From Bacillota bacterium (GTDB lineage Bacteria > Bacillota > Sulfobacillia > RBS10-35), in the NCBI GenBank assembly GCA_029960865.1, contig JASBVX010000101.1, forward strand, positions 1 to 5,813: 5,813 nt of DNA, written 5' to 3'. Shown here one piece after another: positions 5,150 through 5,813 of the stretch (positions are counted from its first letter, which is position 1; each line of letters starts with the position of its first letter). Position numbers and translations under genes: made by a program. The notes under the pieces are model-generated. The model saw only the letters and a program-made list of their open reading frames with translations. It was not told where the DNA came from and ran no database searches.

Positions 5150-5813
5150 GAGCCGCCCCCGCCCAGGACATCTTTCATGCGGCCGAAAAAGCCTTTGGAT
5201 TCATGGACCTTGGCCCCCTGCATCTCCGCCAGGCGAAGGAGAAGCTGCTTTTCCTCGTCGGAAAGCTGCTTGGGGATGGCCACCCGCACCGTCACGAAAA
5301 GATCCCCCCGGGCCCGGCTGTTGAGGTGGGGCATGCCTTTTCCCCTAAGCTGAAAGACATGGCCGTCGGGGATCCCGGGAGGGACGGTGAGCTTTTCTTC
5401 TTCTTCCAGGGTGGGGACGGCCGCCGTCCCTCCCAGCACCAGGGTGGGGTAGGGAAGGGGAAGTTCCAGGTAGAGGTGGGGGCCCTTCCGCTGGAAGAGG
5501 CGATGGGGCTTCACCTTCACCCTCACGAAAAGATCCCCCTCATAGCCGGGGCGGCTGCCGGCGTGGCCCTCCCCTTGCAGGCGAAGGCGCATGCCGTCTT
5601 CCACCCCGGCGGGGATCTTCACCTCCAGGGTGCGGGTTTGCTCTACCCAGCCTTCGCCCCGGCAGGTGGGGCAGGGCTGATCGATCTCCTGGCCGGTGCC
5701 GTGGCACTGGGAGCAGACCGTTTCCACCGCCATACTCCCGAAAAGGGTCTGGCGCATAACCCGCACCCTTCCCCGACCGCCGCAGACATGGCAGGTGCGG
5801 GGCTGGGTCCCGG
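5146..5813 (-). CDS. dnaJ: Chaperone DnaJ (Hsp40), C-terminal part
   Basis: The reading frame is open to the right edge, and the last 221 residues are visible. The J domain, the G/F linker and the first zinc-finger repeat lie outside. Three CxxCxGxG repeats are present, with cysteine pairs at visible residues 7/10, 33/36 and 47/50. Their spacing fits repeats 2, 3 and 4 of the four-repeat zinc domain of type I DnaJ. Two homologous substrate-binding beta domains follow, marked by KIPAGVEDGMRLRLQGEG and EGDLFVRVKV, then VPPGIPDGHVFQLRGKGMP and RGDLFVTVRV. The C-terminal dimerisation segment ends in GGGGS. The zinc repeats exclude type II and III J-proteins. As Hsp40 it would present unfolded proteins to DnaK and stimulate its ATPase. 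Its TGA overlaps the TTG start of prmA. Confidence 0.97.
   Translation of the reverse strand, partial: GTQPRTCHVCGGRGRVRVMRQTLFGSMAVETVCSQCHGTGQEIDQPCPTCRGEGWVEQTRTLEVKIPAGVEDGMRLRLQGEGHAGSRPGYEGDLFVRVKVKPHRLFQRKGPHLYLELPLPYPTLVLGGTAAVPTLEEEEKLTVPPGIPDGHVFQLRGKGMPHLNSRARGDLFVTVRVAIPKQLSDEEKQLLLRLAEMQGAKVHESKGFFGRMKDVLGGGGS

Noticed and set aside
5146..5766. dnaJ beginning at the internal GTG at 5766
   Set aside because: The frame continues upstream to the window edge and encodes another zinc-finger repeat (CHVCGGRG), so this is an internal codon of a longer gene.

Overview
The window is a compact, GC-rich stretch of bacterial chromosome with every gene on the minus strand. It reads leftward from position 5813 to position 1 as dnaJ (3' part) > prmA > substrate-binding lipoprotein > ABC permease > ABC ATPase > ddl > HIT-family hydrolase > rpsU (5' end only). 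No RNA genes, mobile elements or CRISPR arrays were seen. dnaJ-prmA at one end and HIT-rpsU at the other are the two ends of a gene string common in Firmicutes, especially Clostridia. With the high GC content, strong purine-rich ribosome binding sites and frequent GTG/TTG starts, this suggests a GC-rich, possibly thermophilic clostridial-type Firmicute. That placement is inference; no species can be named.

Right part (4265-5813): the C-terminal 221 residues of the DnaJ co-chaperone overlap by 4 nt with prmA, the ribosomal protein L11 methyltransferase, which starts at TTG. Middle part (1577-4264): a 114-bp gap holds a possible weak promoter and a leader that can fold back on the start codon of the next gene. 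A complete NitT/TauT-type (SsuABC/TauABC/NrtABC-like) importer follows: lipoprotein, permease and ATPase, joined by a 4-nt overlap and a 1-nt gap. A perfect 13-bp hairpin lies inside the first codons of the permease gene. Left part (1-1564): D-alanine--D-alanine ligase begins 12 nt after the ATPase stop, then come a HIT protein and the first 15 codons of ribosomal protein bS21.

The housekeeping genes cover protein folding, ribosomal protein modification, peptidoglycan precursor synthesis, nucleotide hydrolysis and translation. The importer is the odd cassette. With ddl it lies where many Clostridia carry rsmE and a MiaB/MtaB-type gene, and no adjacent catabolic gene reveals its substrate. The most interesting non-coding signals are the candidate structured leader upstream of the lipoprotein gene, which overlaps a His/Asp-rich short reading frame, and the strong hairpin at the lipoprotein/permease junction.
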